Notes under the pieces: model-generated
The model's input: the letters and a program-made list of their open reading frames with translations, nothing else
The model's database searches: none
Told to the model about the DNA's origin: nothing
Shown: positions 63,256 through 64,000 of the stretch, one piece after another
How the letters are laid out: each line of letters begins with the position of its first letter
How positions within the stretch are numbered: the first letter of the stretch is position 1
Source: Bradyrhizobium guangxiense
Lineage (GTDB): Bacteria > Pseudomonadota > Alphaproteobacteria > Rhizobiales > Xanthobacteraceae
Reading direction: 5' to 3'
DNA: 64,000 nucleotides
Assembly: GCF_004114915.1 (NCBI RefSeq)
Contig: NZ_CP022219.1
Span: 3,068,501 to 3,132,500 of the forward strand
Translations under genes and position numbers: made by a program

Positions 63256-64000
63256 ATGGAGAAATCGGTTTGGCCCCAGGCGCGGCGGGGAACGGCGCGC
63301 GCATCATTGCCACAGCGCAAGCTCATGCTCGGTGCCGCCATCGCTTTCGGCCTCGTCGTCGCCGCGCCGCTGAGCGCGCAGGCCGCTGCGCCCGCCGCCT
63401 GCGCCACGCTCCAGGAGAAGTACCCGGACTGGAAGGGCAAGACGCTCGTCAACGCCATCAACCCGCACACGCCGGGCTATGAGACGATCGATCCCAAGGA
63501 CCCCAGCAAGTACATCGGATTCGATATCGATCTCGGTGAAGCCATCGGCGAATGCCTCGGCTTCAAGCTGACCTACAAGCCCGTAGTGTTTGCGGCACTC
63601 CTGACCACGCTCGCGGCCGGCCAGGCCGACATCGTGATCTCCGACATCTACGCCACCAAGGAGCGTGCCAAGGCGGCCGACTTCATCACCTATTCGAAAG
63701 TGTTCGACGGCGTGCTGGTCGCCAAGGGCAATCCGAAGGGCATCAACGGCATCAACATGTCGATGTGCGGCGCGGCTGCCGCCGAGAACACCGGCTATGT
63801 CGAGGTGCCCCTGATTCAGGCCTTGATCCCGGAGTGCAAGAAGGCCGGCAAGGCGGAGCCGACCATCCAGCTCTACGACAACAACGCCAACTGCATCCAG
63901 GCGATCCTCGCCGGCCGTGCCGACACCTATGTCAACGACGTCAACACCGTCGACAGCGCGGTGAAGGCCTATCCGGACAAGCTGGAGAAGGCGATCGCGG
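63256..64000 (+). CDS. ABC transporter substrate-binding protein (SBP_bac_3), 3' end outside window
   Basis: 248 residues are visible and the frame is open to the window end. A signal peptide (hydrophobic about residues 24-42, ending AQAAA) follows a basic N-terminus. The domain has YIGFDIDLGEAIGECLGF, ADIVISDIYATKERAKAADF and GRADTYVNDVNTVD, the pattern of polar amino-acid-binding proteins. Two Cys-containing segments are seen. Permease and ATPase genes probably follow outside the window. Confidence 0.9.
   Translation, partial: MEKSVWPQARRGTARASLPQRKLMLGAAIAFGLVVAAPLSAQAAAPAACATLQEKYPDWKGKTLVNAINPHTPGYETIDPKDPSKYIGFDIDLGEAIGECLGFKLTYKPVVFAALLTTLAAGQADIVISDIYATKERAKAADFITYSKVFDGVLVAKGNPKGINGINMSMCGAAAAENTGYVEVPLIQALIPECKKAGKAEPTIQLYDNNANCIQAILAGRADTYVNDVNTVDSAVKAYPDKLEKAIA

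Noticed and set aside
1..64000. CRISPR array or rRNA operon
   Set aside because: No regularly spaced direct repeats and no rRNA-like sequence were seen.

Overview
The window looks like chromosomal DNA of a GC-rich alphaproteobacterium, most likely Bradyrhizobium or a close relative. This rests on the aapJQMP general amino-acid transporter, tandem TPR/GT41 proteins, the alpha-2-macroglobulin/PBP1C pair, several small protein families familiar from Bradyrhizobium, and two kinds of rhizobial intergenic palindromic repeat. The genus is an inference from recalled family knowledge; no database was searched.

Layout. (1) 1-7508: a truncated PLP-fold-like gene, then a five-gene minus-strand operon (methyltransferase, GtrB-like GT2, asparagine synthase, methyltransferase, polytopic GT-C-like protein) with 4-bp overlaps, probably for surface-glycan synthesis. 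(2) 7509-8117: remains of a decayed tyrosine integrase. (3) 8118-23726: an integrated element of about 15.6 kb bounded by a perfect 54-bp direct repeat; the right copy lies in an intact tRNA-Arg(UCU) and the left copy is a tRNA 3' fragment. It carries an integrase, many small regulatory or hypothetical genes, an AlpA-like HTH gene, a cold-shock protein, a prim-pol/SF3 helicase, small and large terminase genes, a low-GC membrane protein and a HicAB module. It has no recognisable portal, capsid or tail gene, so it looks like a phage satellite or a strongly reduced prophage.

(4) 24157-31559: alpha-2-macroglobulin plus PBP1C, a periplasmic protease-trap and peptidoglycan-repair pair. (5) 31610-35350: a compact operon of GT39, PAP2 phosphatase, GT2 and an LpxB-N-like protein, probably for lipid-linked sugar transfer to lipid A or LPS. 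(6) 35443-36988: a TetR regulator and an EamA exporter that share a candidate operator. (7) 37034-40086: Na/Pi cotransporter-like protein and cystathionine beta-lyase. (8) 40477-44991: aapJQMP. (9) 45092-49697: two tandem TPR-GT41 (SPINDLY/OGT-like) paralogs. (10) 49756-50790: cysK. (11) 51538-60703: a complete tripartite RND efflux operon with two different RND pumps (MdtABC-like plus outer membrane factor). (12) 60741-64000: a DTW-domain tRNA modification enzyme, tRNA-Cys, small conserved proteins, a frameshifted Cys-rich secreted protein, and the start of another amino-acid-binding protein cut by the window edge.

The regions from about 24 kb rightward read as ordinary chromosome. The accessory part is 1-23.7 kb, where two successive integrations at the same tRNA-Arg appear to be stacked: an older, decayed one to the left of the intact element.
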